The position numbers and the translations under genes are program-made. Under the pieces are notes generated by a model. That model saw nothing but the letters and a program-made list of their open reading frames with translations, was not told the DNA's origin and did not search any database. Positions 52,292 through 61,311 of a DNA stretch of 64,000 nucleotides are shown piece after piece (position 1 is the first letter of the stretch; every line of letters begins with the position of its first letter). Source of the DNA: Flavobacteriia bacterium (GTDB lineage: Bacteria > Bacteroidota > Bacteroidia > Flavobacteriales > Flavobacteriaceae); assembly GCA_004293165.1 (NCBI GenBank), contig RDYL01000005.1, forward strand, positions 1 through 64,000, written 5' to 3'.

Positions 52292-54781
52292 TTACGCGTT
52301 AGTTAGAATTCCTACCGGAAGATTTTCCTTTGTTTTTTCAGCTAATGCTAACTCATTTTCAATATGACTAGCTTTTTGAATTGGTTGATATTCGATAAAT
52401 TCCTCCTGTTCAAAAACGAATATTTGCTTCGTTTCTGGATGAATAACCGCTAATCGTAACCATTCGTTTTTATACCATTCATAAGTAGCAAGATTTTTTG
52501 AAATCGCTTTTTTAACTACTTCTGGATAATGCTCTACAACCGCTAATAATCTAATTGGATCATGAACTTCTATCATTTGACTGGGCAAACCTGGGCGCAA
52601 ATCGCCATCAATACCGTTAGCAACACCAATTAATCCCATGACATTATGAGGTAATTTTGATCCAGCTCCTAATTTTTGATTGTCTACTCTCGAAAAATAA
52701 TATTCCAAATTAATTCCTCCAGCTACTGGTGCTACTTGACCTAGAATTATGGCTAAATAATAACCCGAAACATCAATTTGATAATCATAAGAATTTAAAA
52801 ATGAACGCCTGTCTAAAAACAATTGTTTCGACAAACTTCTTCTGCCTACAACGCACATTGCATTGGTAGCATGATTTAATTCTGGTCGAGGTTCAAATAA
52901 AGAAAAAGCTCGTTTTTTTACGTTTTCATGAATTTTTTCTATTGTTTCGGTTGAATCAATCGTATCAAATCTTCTAGAACGTTCTTTTGCGTTGTTTGCT
53001 AAAGCTATTCCAAAGGTGATTGCATTTTCATGATGTAACTTTTTATTGACATCGTTCAAAATATCTTCATCATAAAATGCAATTTCGTCGCGTGTGGTAT
53101 CGTGTAAAGCTGGTAAAAATTGAGTTTCTGCTGGTATATTAATTCCTCGTTCTTTCAAAATAGCTCTCACATTTGGATGATTAGCCGCATAAGAGGCCAC
53201 TTTTGCATTTACCGAACTTGGTCTTCCACAACAAGCACCACAATCGTATCCAGCATAATGCGTATTATTTACACTTGTTGCTCCATGTCCAACTACATAA
53301 ACAATAGGAGCAAAATCAGTTACCAATCCTATGCTTTTTAGTAGACCTTCTAATCTATTTGCCATTTCTTCAATGGTAAAACCAACTTGCAAATCATCAA
53401 CTTTTTCATTGCTATTGTTTTCAATAACTAATTTTGATTTTTTATGCAAATGCTTGAAAGAAGCTGTAGTTGCAGGTGACATTGAAGGCTTGAAAATATT
53501 CAAAAACAACTTGAATGCTGATGAAAACCCTAAAGTTTGACTAATTATCCAACCAAATAACAATGAATGAGATTGCTTGTGATAATGTAAATCTTTAGCC
53601 TGTTTTTTCTTTCTATGTTCTTCTTTAATTAAAAATTTAGGTGTTACAGGTGCAGGACATAATTTTGTGTGAAATTTTCCACCAACAGGCTGAAAATAAA
53701 ATTCAAAATTAAAAAACGCTGCTGTCCCAAAAGTTACTGCTTGTTTGTCGATATGTTCGATATGTCTTCTAAACGAACATTCTCTATCATCCATACAAAA
53801 CAACCCTTGAAAACTTGGAATTTCTTTGACGTCGATTTCATTTACTTCTTTTACTCCAGATAATACCTCATCATAAAAGCTAAATTCAAAAGCTTGTTGC
53901 CAAATTGATAATACATCAAATAGCTCATTGTATTTAATGGTTTCAAACAAATGATATTCCTCTACTCTTACTTTTAGTCCTAATGGCGACCAATTACTAT
54001 TGAACTTTTTATCTAAAACATCAATTTCTAAGAGTAATTCAAATTGCACTAATTCTTCAAAAGTAATGGGTTTGCTATCTAAAAGCGAACTTGGATTGGA
54101 TTCAATAGTAGCAATCATACCACTCCATCCTGGATGCGAAAATTGTTGATCAAACAAATAATACTCGTACAACTCTTCTTTTCCAACAACAATTTCTAAC
54201 AATTGTGTTATTGAAGCCTTATTGAATAGCAATTCTTTTACTCTTTTAGAAGTAAAAATTCCAGTAGCCGTGTTTTTTTCTAAAGCAATGATAGAGTTTA
54301 AAAAACCGTTTTCGTTTTCAGGAAAAGTCCACATAGCAATTCCTTGGTCTAAATAGCTACACAAAACTCTAAACAACAAACTATGTGTTGATTTTTCGAG
54401 ATTTATAGCATATTCTTTTTTCCAATTGGCACGTAAATTTCCTATTCTTGATTGAACGGATTCATCATAGGATTGATGTAATAATTTATTTTTCCAAGTT
54501 TCTAGATGTTCAACTCCTTTGCATTTGGAAATAACATGGTTTAAAACCTGTTCTTTAATTTCATTTTTAGCAAATCTATTTCTAAACTCCGCCAAAGAAA
54601 GATAGGTTTTATAGCCGAAAATTGTATTAGCTTTTGCTAAAGCTTCTTGAAATTCTTTATGTTGAAATGCGTGTAATGTATTGTGATGCACAAAATCTTT
54701 CAACGGGTTTTGTGCTGGTAAATAATGGGTTAAATGATGAAGCACTTTTTGTTCATCAAAACCAACATTTTGTGTTTTCAT
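52292..54781 (-). CDS. dabA: DabA, DUF2309 zinc-dependent inorganic-carbon subunit
   Basis: An 829-aa cytoplasmic-side protein of the DUF2309/UPF0753 family. Predicted zinc ligands match the characterised Halothiobacillus DabA by spacing: C329 and D331 (FCMDDRECS), H499 (VGHGATS) and C514 (YDCGACCG), with the 15-residue His-Cys distance preserved. The LPAQNPLKDFVHHNTLHAFQ N-terminus is also conserved. In DAB systems it hydrates CO2 to bicarbonate in an energy-coupled, one-way manner with DabB. It is the first gene of the dabA-dabB-SulP-DUF2490 unit. The organism is otherwise expected to be heterotrophic. Confidence 0.92.
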   Translation of the reverse strand: MKTQNVGFDEQKVLHHLTHYLPAQNPLKDFVHHNTLHAFQHKEFQEALAKANTIFGYKTYLSLAEFRNRFAKNEIKEQVLNHVISKCKGVEHLETWKNKLLHQSYDESVQSRIGNLRANWKKEYAINLEKSTHSLLFRVLCSYLDQGIAMWTFPENENGFLNSIIALEKNTATGIFTSKRVKELLFNKASITQLLEIVVGKEELYEYYLFDQQFSHPGWSGMIATIESNPSSLLDSKPITFEELVQFELLLEIDVLDKKFNSNWSPLGLKVRVEEYHLFETIKYNELFDVLSIWQQAFEFSFYDEVLSGVKEVNEIDVKEIPSFQGLFCMDDRECSFRRHIEHIDKQAVTFGTAAFFNFEFYFQPVGGKFHTKLCPAPVTPKFLIKEEHRKKKQAKDLHYHKQSHSLLFGWIISQTLGFSSAFKLFLNIFKPSMSPATTASFKHLHKKSKLVIENNSNEKVDDLQVGFTIEEMANRLEGLLKSIGLVTDFAPIVYVVGHGATSVNNTHYAGYDCGACCGRPSSVNAKVASYAANHPNVRAILKERGINIPAETQFLPALHDTTRDEIAFYDEDILNDVNKKLHHENAITFGIALANNAKERSRRFDTIDSTETIEKIHENVKKRAFSLFEPRPELNHATNAMCVVGRRSLSKQLFLDRRSFLNSYDYQIDVSGYYLAIILGQVAPVAGGINLEYYFSRVDNQKLGAGSKLPHNVMGLIGVANGIDGDLRPGLPSQMIEVHDPIRLLAVVEHYPEVVKKAISKNLATYEWYKNEWLRLAVIHPETKQIFVFEQEEFIEYQPIQKASHIENELALAEKTKENLPVGILTNA

Positions 54782-54858
54782 TTTATAATGAAATTGAATT
54801 AATACAAATAAATTATTGATTTCAAAAGGCTTTGAAATCGTAAAAAATAATTATCGTA

Positions 54859-55227
54859 TTAAGACAAATGGAATTTCCAATTACAATATAAATCGTAAAG
54901 TGGAATCGTTTCTTTGTAAGAAAATAATTGAGTAGAATAAGAATTTGAGCTTTCGGTAAACTTACTGTTTTTAAAATTTACAGATTTTGTTGGAACTGAA
55001 AACCAATCTAACTCTACTTCAAATTCAGGTTCGGATTCAATAATTACAAACTCTCCTTCTTCAACCTCAACAGTGTGAAAATGAGAAAAATCAGAAGCCT
55101 TATATTTTTGTTGAAATTCAACTTGGGAAGCTAAAACAACTTTTTGTGAAGGATTAAATGAAACACCAATAGCCCACATAAAAAATGTGAGCATAAAAAA
55201 TGGAAAAAATTTCATTAATCTATTCAA
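54859..55227 (-). CDS. Small membrane-anchored protein with PLYxLYC tail
   Basis: A 122-aa protein, not recognised. One N-terminal hydrophobic segment (about 5-24) is followed by an acidic middle (EVEEGEFVIIESEPEFEVE) and a C-terminal tail IPLYDLYCNWKFHLS. The tail resembles PPLYKLYCQLVFYA at the end of the HYC_CC_PP protein three genes away, suggesting a shared motif. It lies between the dab cluster and the heavy-metal group; a terminator upstream implies its own promoter. Confidence 0.6.
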   Translation of the reverse strand: MNRLMKFFPFFMLTFFMWAIGVSFNPSQKVVLASQVEFQQKYKASDFSHFHTVEVEEGEFVIIESEPEFEVELDWFSVPTKSVNFKNSKFTESSNSYSTQLFSYKETIPLYDLYCNWKFHLS

Positions 55228-55305
55228 ATTGATTTTACTTTATACCTAAAAGCACTACAAATGTAAAGTATATTTTGATTCAACAAATTAAATTTATGAT
55301 TTAAT

Positions 55306-55338
55306 TAAAAAATCCGATTAGAAATTCTAATCGGATTT
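55306..55338 (-). terminator. Terminator after the heavy-metal-associated gene
   Basis: On the minus strand AATCCGATTAG pairs with CTAATCGGATT around a five-base loop, followed by a T-run. It ends the HYC_CC_PP/TonB/HMA unit. Confidence 0.85.
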
Positions 55339-55342
55339 GGTA

Positions 55343-55687
55343 TTATTCTATTCTTTCATAGTTACAACAACTATGCAGTTTATTGTAAACTTCGTCTTTT
55401 GCTTTTACAAATTCAGTATCGTGACCTACAGCAGCAATTGCTTTTGCTACATCTTGTACTGAACATTTTGTTTCATCAATAATCAAATGAATATCGCCAT
55501 GATCAGCATGCCATTCTGCACTTTTTACTCCTTTTACTGAAAAAGCTGCTTTTTCAACACGTTTTTCGCACATTTCGCAATTTCCTGCAACTTTGAATTC
55601 AACTTTTTTGTTTTTACTTTTCTTTTCCTGAGCTTGAACTGATATTCCAATTAATGAAACCAGCACAATTAAAATAAATTTTTTCAT
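55343..55687 (-). CDS. Periplasmic heavy-metal-associated (HMA) domain protein
   Basis: A 114-aa protein with a signal peptide (1-20, ending VQAQE) and an HMA fold (about 30-95). The metal-binding motif reads GNCEMCEKRV (C37, C40), followed by VKGVKSAEWHADHGDIHLIID. Two more cysteines close the protein (LHSCCNYERIE). It probably binds copper, or mercury-like metals, in the periplasm. It is the third gene of a group with the TonB-dependent receptor and HYC_CC_PP protein. Confidence 0.9.
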   Translation of the reverse strand: MKKFILIVLVSLIGISVQAQEKKSKNKKVEFKVAGNCEMCEKRVEKAAFSVKGVKSAEWHADHGDIHLIIDETKCSVQDVAKAIAAVGHDTEFVKAKDEVYNKLHSCCNYERIE

Positions 55688-55732
55688 GTTATTATTTTTT
55701 TTGTTTTAATACTTAATACTCAAATCTTAATA

Positions 55733-57970
55733 CTACTTAATTTTAAATCGTAATCCAGCATAATACATTGCGCCAAAAGTAGGCCCGTATATCATACTAC
55801 TATCAAAATAAGTTCCAAATGGGTTTTCATTTTGAACAATTCCATTCATTTGTTTGTAATTCCCCATGTTTTCAACTCCAATATACACCTCAAAAGTACT
55901 TGAAAAAGTTCTGGTTATTTGTGCATTTATAACAGCAAAAGCTGGCGCATAATCACCTAATTGATACATTGAAGGATTTGAAGTTGTATTAGGTAAACGT
56001 TGTTCGCCTAGCCAATTGTATGTAACATCAAACTTCCATTGTTGTCCTTTGTCTTTAATATGTGTTTCATAAGCAACATTTGCGAAAAATCGGTGTTTAG
56101 CTTGTAACGCTCTTTGCAATTGACCGGTTTGAAACTGGGTTTGCACATCATAAAATTTATAAGAAGTTTTAAAATTTAAGTGTCGGATTACTTCAATATT
56201 AAATTCTGCTTGAAATGAATTGGCAAAACTTTTCCCTTCTAAATTGTAAAACAATACTTGTTGTGGTGAAGCATCCACATCAACCACTGCTTGATTTTGA
56301 AAATCCGTTCTGTAGTAATCTAAAATTACTTCTGCATCTTTTCCTGCTAATTTGAATTTTTGGATAAAACTCAATCCGTAATTCCATGCAATTTCAGGAT
56401 TTAATCCGTATAATTTTCCATCGTTATTTAAAATGGAGAAATTTCTATTAGAAGCAAACAATTGTTGGTTTTCAGCAAAAATATTAGCCGCACGTTTTCC
56501 TCTTCCTGCAGATGCTCTAATTACTGCTTCTTTCCATGGATTATAACGAATATGTAATCTTGGCGTGATAAAAGTTCCTAAACGATTGTGATTGTCTACA
56601 CGTGCTCCCGCTACCAAACTAAAATTATCGGTATTATCATACGTATATTCAAAAAAGGCACCTACCGAATTATCAATTCTTGAAAAATCGCGATTAAAAT
56701 TTACTGCTACGAATTCATTATAATCATCGTAAGTAAAATTTAAACCTGTTGTGAATTTATTCTTTGTGTTATTGATAATCGAATTGAACAACAAATTCGA
56801 ATAAAAACTTTTTTGATGAATATCATACTGACTCAAACCAAAATATGAATCTTGTTTGTGCGATTGAAACGAATTTTGAAAGCCGAAACTTTGATACGGC
56901 ATATCTGGAAAAACGTAACCTGTTTTGTTTGAAATTTCAATTTTTTCAGTATTGATTTCACTTCCCCAAGCATTCATTGTTAATCTATCATTGTCGGGAT
57001 TGAAATCCATTTCACCTGCTTGTTTTTCATCATTCATATAACGAACATTTAAAAAACTTACGATTCCATTTTCGGCATCATTATATTGCCAACGGTTTAA
57101 AATATTAACTTGTTTTCCAATGGGGCTATCTAAAAATCCGTCGTCGTTCATGTCGTTTTTACCTACACGTGTGTTACCGTGTAAAAACAAAGTCGAACTT
57201 AATTTATCCGAAAATTTGTTATTAAAATGCGTATTGATTTCATAGCGTTCATCTTGTGAAGCATACGCGTTTAAGAAAAACGGAATATCATTCACTGGTT
57301 TTAAAACTTCATAATTAATTTGACCTGAAATACTTTCATAACCATTAATAACACTTCCAGCTCCTTTGGTAATTTGAATACTTTCTACCCAAGTTCCTGG
57401 CACAAATGACAATCCATAAGCTTGTGAAGCACCACGAACCGAAGGAATATTCTCTTCGGCAATTAAAATATATGGACTAGTTAAACCCAACATCTTAATT
57501 TGACGATTACCGGTTACAGCATCCGAAAAATTAACATCGATGGATGGGTTTGTACTAAAACTTTCGGACAAATTACAACAAGCGGCTTTAAGCAACTCTT
57601 TTTGTCCCATTACTTGAACATTGGTTACTTTATAAAGTGATTGTTCGGTACTTTTCTTGGTCTTGGTAATGGTTACTTCTTTTAAAGTATTTACTTCTTT
57701 AAGAACAACTGAAATTACATTTGAAGTAACTTCTATTTTCTTAGTTTCAAAACCTACGTAACTCACTACTAAAAAAGTAGTTTCGGGAGATTTTTTTATG
57801 GTAAAACTCCCATTTCCATCAGTTGTGGCTCCAATTGCAGTATTGAACCAAAACACATTAGCCCCTAATAAAGGTTGATTATTTTCGTCTGTTACTATTC
57901 CTTTTATTGTTTCTTGCGAATAAATAAATTGAGAAACAAAGAATAGCAAAAACGTTATATTTTTAAACAT
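55733..57970 (-). CDS. TonB-dependent receptor of a metal-handling operon
   Basis: A 745-aa outer-membrane receptor. It has a signal peptide (1-18), a carboxypeptidase-like beta domain (about 20-95, IKGIVTDENNQPLLGANVFW), a plug (about 105-220) and a barrel to the C-terminal LRFKIK. The plug contains the unusual pair in LLKAACCNLSESFSTNPSIDV, found in receptors encoded with HMA proteins. It lies 45 bases before the HMA gene and 55 bases after the HYC_CC_PP gene. A copper or other soft-metal substrate is inferred from context. Confidence 0.88.
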   Translation of the reverse strand: MFKNITFLLFFVSQFIYSQETIKGIVTDENNQPLLGANVFWFNTAIGATTDGNGSFTIKKSPETTFLVVSYVGFETKKIEVTSNVISVVLKEVNTLKEVTITKTKKSTEQSLYKVTNVQVMGQKELLKAACCNLSESFSTNPSIDVNFSDAVTGNRQIKMLGLTSPYILIAEENIPSVRGASQAYGLSFVPGTWVESIQITKGAGSVINGYESISGQINYEVLKPVNDIPFFLNAYASQDERYEINTHFNNKFSDKLSSTLFLHGNTRVGKNDMNDDGFLDSPIGKQVNILNRWQYNDAENGIVSFLNVRYMNDEKQAGEMDFNPDNDRLTMNAWGSEINTEKIEISNKTGYVFPDMPYQSFGFQNSFQSHKQDSYFGLSQYDIHQKSFYSNLLFNSIINNTKNKFTTGLNFTYDDYNEFVAVNFNRDFSRIDNSVGAFFEYTYDNTDNFSLVAGARVDNHNRLGTFITPRLHIRYNPWKEAVIRASAGRGKRAANIFAENQQLFASNRNFSILNNDGKLYGLNPEIAWNYGLSFIQKFKLAGKDAEVILDYYRTDFQNQAVVDVDASPQQVLFYNLEGKSFANSFQAEFNIEVIRHLNFKTSYKFYDVQTQFQTGQLQRALQAKHRFFANVAYETHIKDKGQQWKFDVTYNWLGEQRLPNTTSNPSMYQLGDYAPAFAVINAQITRTFSSTFEVYIGVENMGNYKQMNGIVQNENPFGTYFDSSMIYGPTFGAMYYAGLRFKIK

Positions 57971-58025
57971 AATAAGTTTATTTATTGTTATTAATTCTTT
58001 GATTTACAGAATAAAAAACAATAAA

Positions 58026-58433
58026 TTATGCGTAAAAAACTAATTGACAATAGAGTTTGTAGAGTGGCGGCGCGTGAGAATCGCAATAAAAAGCCAGTTC
58101 ATTTGATGTAATAGCTATTGGGCTAAATGTAACTACATACGGATTCCAATTAGTACTAAAAACTGCTTGTTCTAAATCTAATTGAAAGTTTTTAACCAAT
58201 ATATCATCGGTCTTTTTTTCAACTTTGATTAATTTGTTTGAGCAACAAGAATCGTGTGAATCCTCTTTAGCACAACAAGATTTTACATCCTCAACACAAG
58301 GTTCGTCCTCTTGGTATTGAAAAGAAACCGATGCAATTTCATCTTTACAATAATGTACCACAAAACTCAACCCTAAATTGGCAAGCAATATTAGAGCGGC
58401 TAAAACTATACTTATGTGTTTTCTGAAATTCAT
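58026..58433 (-). CDS. HYC_CC_PP family protein
   Basis: A 135-aa protein with an N-terminal membrane segment (about 8-26) and the three features that name the family: HYC (about 27-29), vicinal CC pairs (KSCCAKED, DSCCSNK), and PP near the end (SHAPPLYKLYC). Cysteine richness suggests metal binding in the periplasm. It heads the metal group. The -7 box TACTTTTG lies only five bases before its ATG, so the transcript may be leaderless. Confidence 0.85.
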   Translation of the reverse strand: MNFRKHISIVLAALILLANLGLSFVVHYCKDEIASVSFQYQEDEPCVEDVKSCCAKEDSHDSCCSNKLIKVEKKTDDILVKNFQLDLEQAVFSTNWNPYVVTFSPIAITSNELAFYCDSHAPPLYKLYCQLVFYA

Positions 58434-58438
58434 TGGGA

Positions 58439-58446
58439 CAAAAGTA
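58439..58446 (-). promoter_or_regulatory. -7 box of the HYC_CC_PP gene (TACTTTTG)
   Basis: The minus-strand TACTTTTG ends five bases before the ATG at 58433, which would place the transcript start at or beside the start codon. No -33 TTG was seen at the usual spacing. Confidence 0.5.
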
Positions 58447-58450
58447 GTAA

Positions 58451-58894
58451 TTATTTTGAAAACTGTTGATAATAAAATGCTGGAATAAAGAGAATTAAAA
58501 AAAGAGGTTGTATCAAAAATCGTCTTAAATAAAACAATATCAAATAATCAGGTTCATTAGTACATCGCAACACTACATAAAACAAAATCACAAACAAAAG
58601 AAACAAGACCAAAAATAATATTGCTGAAAATTTAACCAATTGAAGTTGTTTAAAAAGCAAATAAATAATACTTAATGAAAAAAAAGTGTTTAATGAATAT
58701 CTAAATAAAAACCCAAAAAACAATTTTACATCATTTAATTCTGGTACGGATTGATTTTGAGAATGGCTTTTAAAAAAATTCAAAAAAGGATCGTAAAAAA
58801 GTACATCTTCAAAAAAACGCACACAAACTAATCCTATTAATGAGAGAAAAATAAATAGAAAACGTAGTTTGTTATTCCTAATTTCTTTTAACAT
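58451..58894 (-). CDS. Exosortase F-associated membrane protein
   Basis: A 147-aa protein with about four transmembrane segments (about 11-27, 57-75, 85-110, 118-143). It overlaps the 3' end of the exosortase gene by 17 bases, the position occupied by the XrtF-associated protein family in Flavobacteriaceae. The FFEDVLFYDPFLNFF segment and the C-terminal RRFLIQPLFLILFIPAFYY fit that family. The role is unknown; it presumably assists XrtF. Confidence 0.75.
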   Translation of the reverse strand: MLKEIRNNKLRFLFIFLSLIGLVCVRFFEDVLFYDPFLNFFKSHSQNQSVPELNDVKLFFGFLFRYSLNTFFSLSIIYLLFKQLQLVKFSAILFLVLFLLFVILFYVVLRCTNEPDYLILFYLRRFLIQPLFLILFIPAFYYQQFSK

Positions 58895-59426
58895 ACCCCG
58901 AAAATTTAGTGATCCAAAAAATCCACAATAAAAACACTACACCATAAATAAATAAAGGAAAAATTGTACCATGCAATAGTTCTTCATAGGCTGGATAATA
59001 ATACAACGCATAAGTTAGTAAAGCAATTCTTAAAATATTCAATGCATGAATTATAAGTATTCCTATTACAATGTATAAACCTGTTTTTTTCCAACGATTT
59101 GAGAAGGCAAAAATAAAGGCTGCAAATAAAATCATAACACTTACAGCATTACATCCTTCAACAACGCGTGCTAAATATTTATCTTTAAAAAATACTTTTA
59201 TAGATGATTCTGTTTGATGCGGTAAATTTTTTGCTTCACCAACAACTAAATTTAATAAATCGATTGTTTGATTAGCTACAACTTTTGTAAAATAATCCAC
59301 TTCATTAGTTGCTGCATCATATTGATTCAAGTACATTTTATACAAGAAAGCAAAAACCGCATAAAACAGTAGAAACTTAAGCAAAAAAGCAAAAAAGGGT
59401 TTATATTGAATTAGAATGTTTTTCAA
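58878..59426 (-). CDS. xrtF: Exosortase F
   Basis: A 182-aa membrane transpeptidase-like protein of the exosortase/archaeosortase superfamily. The catalytic triad is visible: Cys92 in VVEGCNAVSV, Arg133 in LNILRIALL and His152 in ELLHGTIFP, within a multi-helix membrane protein. The frame opens with a TTG at 59444, but that codon overlaps a -7 box. The TTG at 59426 (MKNILIQYKPFF) gives a family-like N-terminus and normal leader. No protein with a matching sorting signal is in the window. Confidence 0.88.
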   Translation of the reverse strand: MKNILIQYKPFFAFLLKFLLFYAVFAFLYKMYLNQYDAATNEVDYFTKVVANQTIDLLNLVVGEAKNLPHQTESSIKVFFKDKYLARVVEGCNAVSVMILFAAFIFAFSNRWKKTGLYIVIGILIIHALNILRIALLTYALYYYPAYEELLHGTIFPLFIYGVVFLLWIFWITKFSGYVKRN

Positions 59427-59441
59427 AATATGAATTTTTAA

Positions 59442-59449
59442 CAAAAATA
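59442..59449 (-). promoter_or_regulatory. -7 box of xrtF (TATTTTTG)
   Basis: The minus-strand TATTTTTG fits TAnnTTTG and overlaps the upstream TTG of the frame, favouring the TTG at 59426 as the start. Confidence 0.4.
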
Positions 59450-59475
59450 TAGATTTTTTTATAGCAAGGAATAAA

Positions 59476-59483
59476 TACTTTTG
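59476..59483 (+). promoter_or_regulatory. -7 box of the GAF gene (TACTTTTG)
   Basis: TACTTTTG lies 15 bases before the ATG at 59499, divergent from xrtF. Confidence 0.6.
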
Positions 59484-59498
59484 TAAAAAAATACCACT

Positions 59499-59954
59499 AT
59501 GACATTTGAAGAATTAAAACCTATTGTTTCCAACATTATCTTGAAAGAAAATGCAACTCGCGACGAAAAACTAAAAGAAATTTGTCAATTATTAAGCGAA
59601 AACGTTTCGTATTATGATTGGGTTGGTTATTATTTTGCAAATCACGAAGCTAAAACATTGCATTTAGGTCCATATGTTGGCGCAGAAACTGATCATACCG
59701 TAATTCCATTTGGAAAAGGAATTTGCGGACAAGTTGCCGTTTCAAATTCAAACTTTGTTGTGCCCGATGTAAAAGCACAAGACAACTATATTGCTTGTAG
59801 TTTTACTGTAAAATCGGAAATAGTAGTTCCTTTATTTTTGAATGGTATTAATATTGGGCAAATAGATATTGATTCGCATGTTATTGATCCTTTTACAGCA
59901 GCTGATGAACGCTTTTTAGAATTTGTAAATGAGGAAGTTTCAAAATTATTTTAA
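59499..59954 (+). CDS. GAF-domain protein, free methionine-(R)-sulfoxide reductase-like
   Basis: A 151-aa single GAF domain with the fRMsr blocks DWVGYYF, GKGICGQVA and DNYIACSF...SEIVVPLF. Cysteines 76 and 100 are 24 residues apart, as are Cys94 and Cys118 of the E. coli enzyme. The position of its third cysteine, ten residues earlier (Cys84), is His66 here. Reduction of free methionine-R-sulfoxide is therefore likely, with possibly altered resolution of the disulfide. Confidence 0.82.
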   Translation: MTFEELKPIVSNIILKENATRDEKLKEICQLLSENVSYYDWVGYYFANHEAKTLHLGPYVGAETDHTVIPFGKGICGQVAVSNSNFVVPDVKAQDNYIACSFTVKSEIVVPLFLNGINIGQIDIDSHVIDPFTAADERFLEFVNEEVSKLF

Positions 59955-60022
59955 AGAAATAATAACATCTCGCTCTTTTTAATATATTTGTCTTAAATTA
60001 ACGATCTAATTAAAATTTTAAT

Positions 60023-61255
60023 ATGCCGTTTAACGTACCCAGTTTAGAACTTCCTTTTTTTGCTAATCTATTAATATTATTAGTATTAGCTAGAATTTTT
60101 GGTGAAATAATGGAACGTTTTAAACAGCCAGCAATGATTGGTGAAATATTGGCGGGGGTTTTATTGGGTCCAACTGTATTAAATTTCATTCATAGAACCG
60201 AAGAATTAAAGGTAATATCGGAACTAGGGGTTTTTTTATTAGTAATTATAGCTGGATTAGAGATTCATTTGGATGAAATAATTAAATCTATGAAAGGTCG
60301 AAATATTGTTATTTCAATACTAGCCTTTTTCATACCAATTGTTTCCGGATATTTAGTAGGAAGTTATTTTGGACAAGATGTGATGTCGACCATTTTTATC
60401 GGCCTTTGTGTAGCAATTACTGCATTACCCGTAAGTATCCGAATATTAATGGATTTAGGAAAATTAAATTCTCCTGTTGGTCAAAAAATCATATCTGTTG
60501 CTATTTTTGATGACGTAATTGCCTTAACCATATTAGGTGTTTTACTAGACATTAAAGATGTTGAACCAACATTTGCAAATATTACTAAAGCAACACTTAT
60601 TACCATAATAAAATTGAGTTGTTTTTTAATATTAGTAATTGCAACTTACAAACTGATTAAAAAATTATCGCGAGAGGAAAACTTTATTGAAAATAAACTC
60701 AATAAAATATTAGAAATACTTAAAGGTAAAGAATCATTATTTGCTGTTTTCTTTGTATTTATTTTAATTTTTGCTACCATTACAGAAAGCATTGGATTAC
60801 ATTTTATTATTGGATCCTTTTTTGCTTCTATGTTAATTTCTAAAGAATTGGTAGGCGAAAAACATTTGAATACTTTTCACAATACCACAAATAGTATGGC
60901 GATGGGATTTTTAGCACCAATCTTTTTTGCTGGAATTGGATTAGAATTTCAATTTTCATCGATTCAAAATTATCCTTTATTAATTGCGATAATTGCTGTT
61001 TCATTCCTTTCAAAAATTATTGGCGGATACGTTGGCGGTCGTTTTGCGAGATTAGATCATAAAATTTCACTTGCATTAGGTTTTGGATTAAACGCAAGAG
61101 GCATAATGGAATTAGTAATTGCAAATATTGCTTATAAAGCTGGAATTATCAATACCGAAATCTTCTCAATGCTTGTTATTATGGGACTAATCACAACATT
61201 ATCTACCCCTTTCTTATTAAAAAGAGCATTCAAATCAATTGAAAAATCGGTTTGA
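60023..61255 (+). CDS. Cation:proton antiporter, CPA2 family
   Basis: A 410-aa protein with about 12 transmembrane segments and the Na_H_Exchanger fold (QPAMIGEILAGVLLGPTVL near 33-51; IFDDVIALTILGVLL near 160-175; GLNARGIMELVIANIAY near 355-370). The DD pair in IFDD is the expected ion-binding site. It lacks the cytoplasmic TrkA-N domain of KefB/KefC, so regulation by NAD or glutathione is unlikely. K+ or Na+ specificity cannot be told. Confidence 0.88.
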   Translation: MPFNVPSLELPFFANLLILLVLARIFGEIMERFKQPAMIGEILAGVLLGPTVLNFIHRTEELKVISELGVFLLVIIAGLEIHLDEIIKSMKGRNIVISILAFFIPIVSGYLVGSYFGQDVMSTIFIGLCVAITALPVSIRILMDLGKLNSPVGQKIISVAIFDDVIALTILGVLLDIKDVEPTFANITKATLITIIKLSCFLILVIATYKLIKKLSREENFIENKLNKILEILKGKESLFAVFFVFILIFATITESIGLHFIIGSFFASMLISKELVGEKHLNTFHNTTNSMAMGFLAPIFFAGIGLEFQFSSIQNYPLLIAIIAVSFLSKIIGGYVGGRFARLDHKISLALGFGLNARGIMELVIANIAYKAGIINTEIFSMLVIMGLITTLSTPFLLKRAFKSIEKSV

Positions 61256-61311
61256 CTTTCAACTTTTTAAAAATATTTCTAAATACATATTTCTAAATTC
61301 CAAAATATTCC

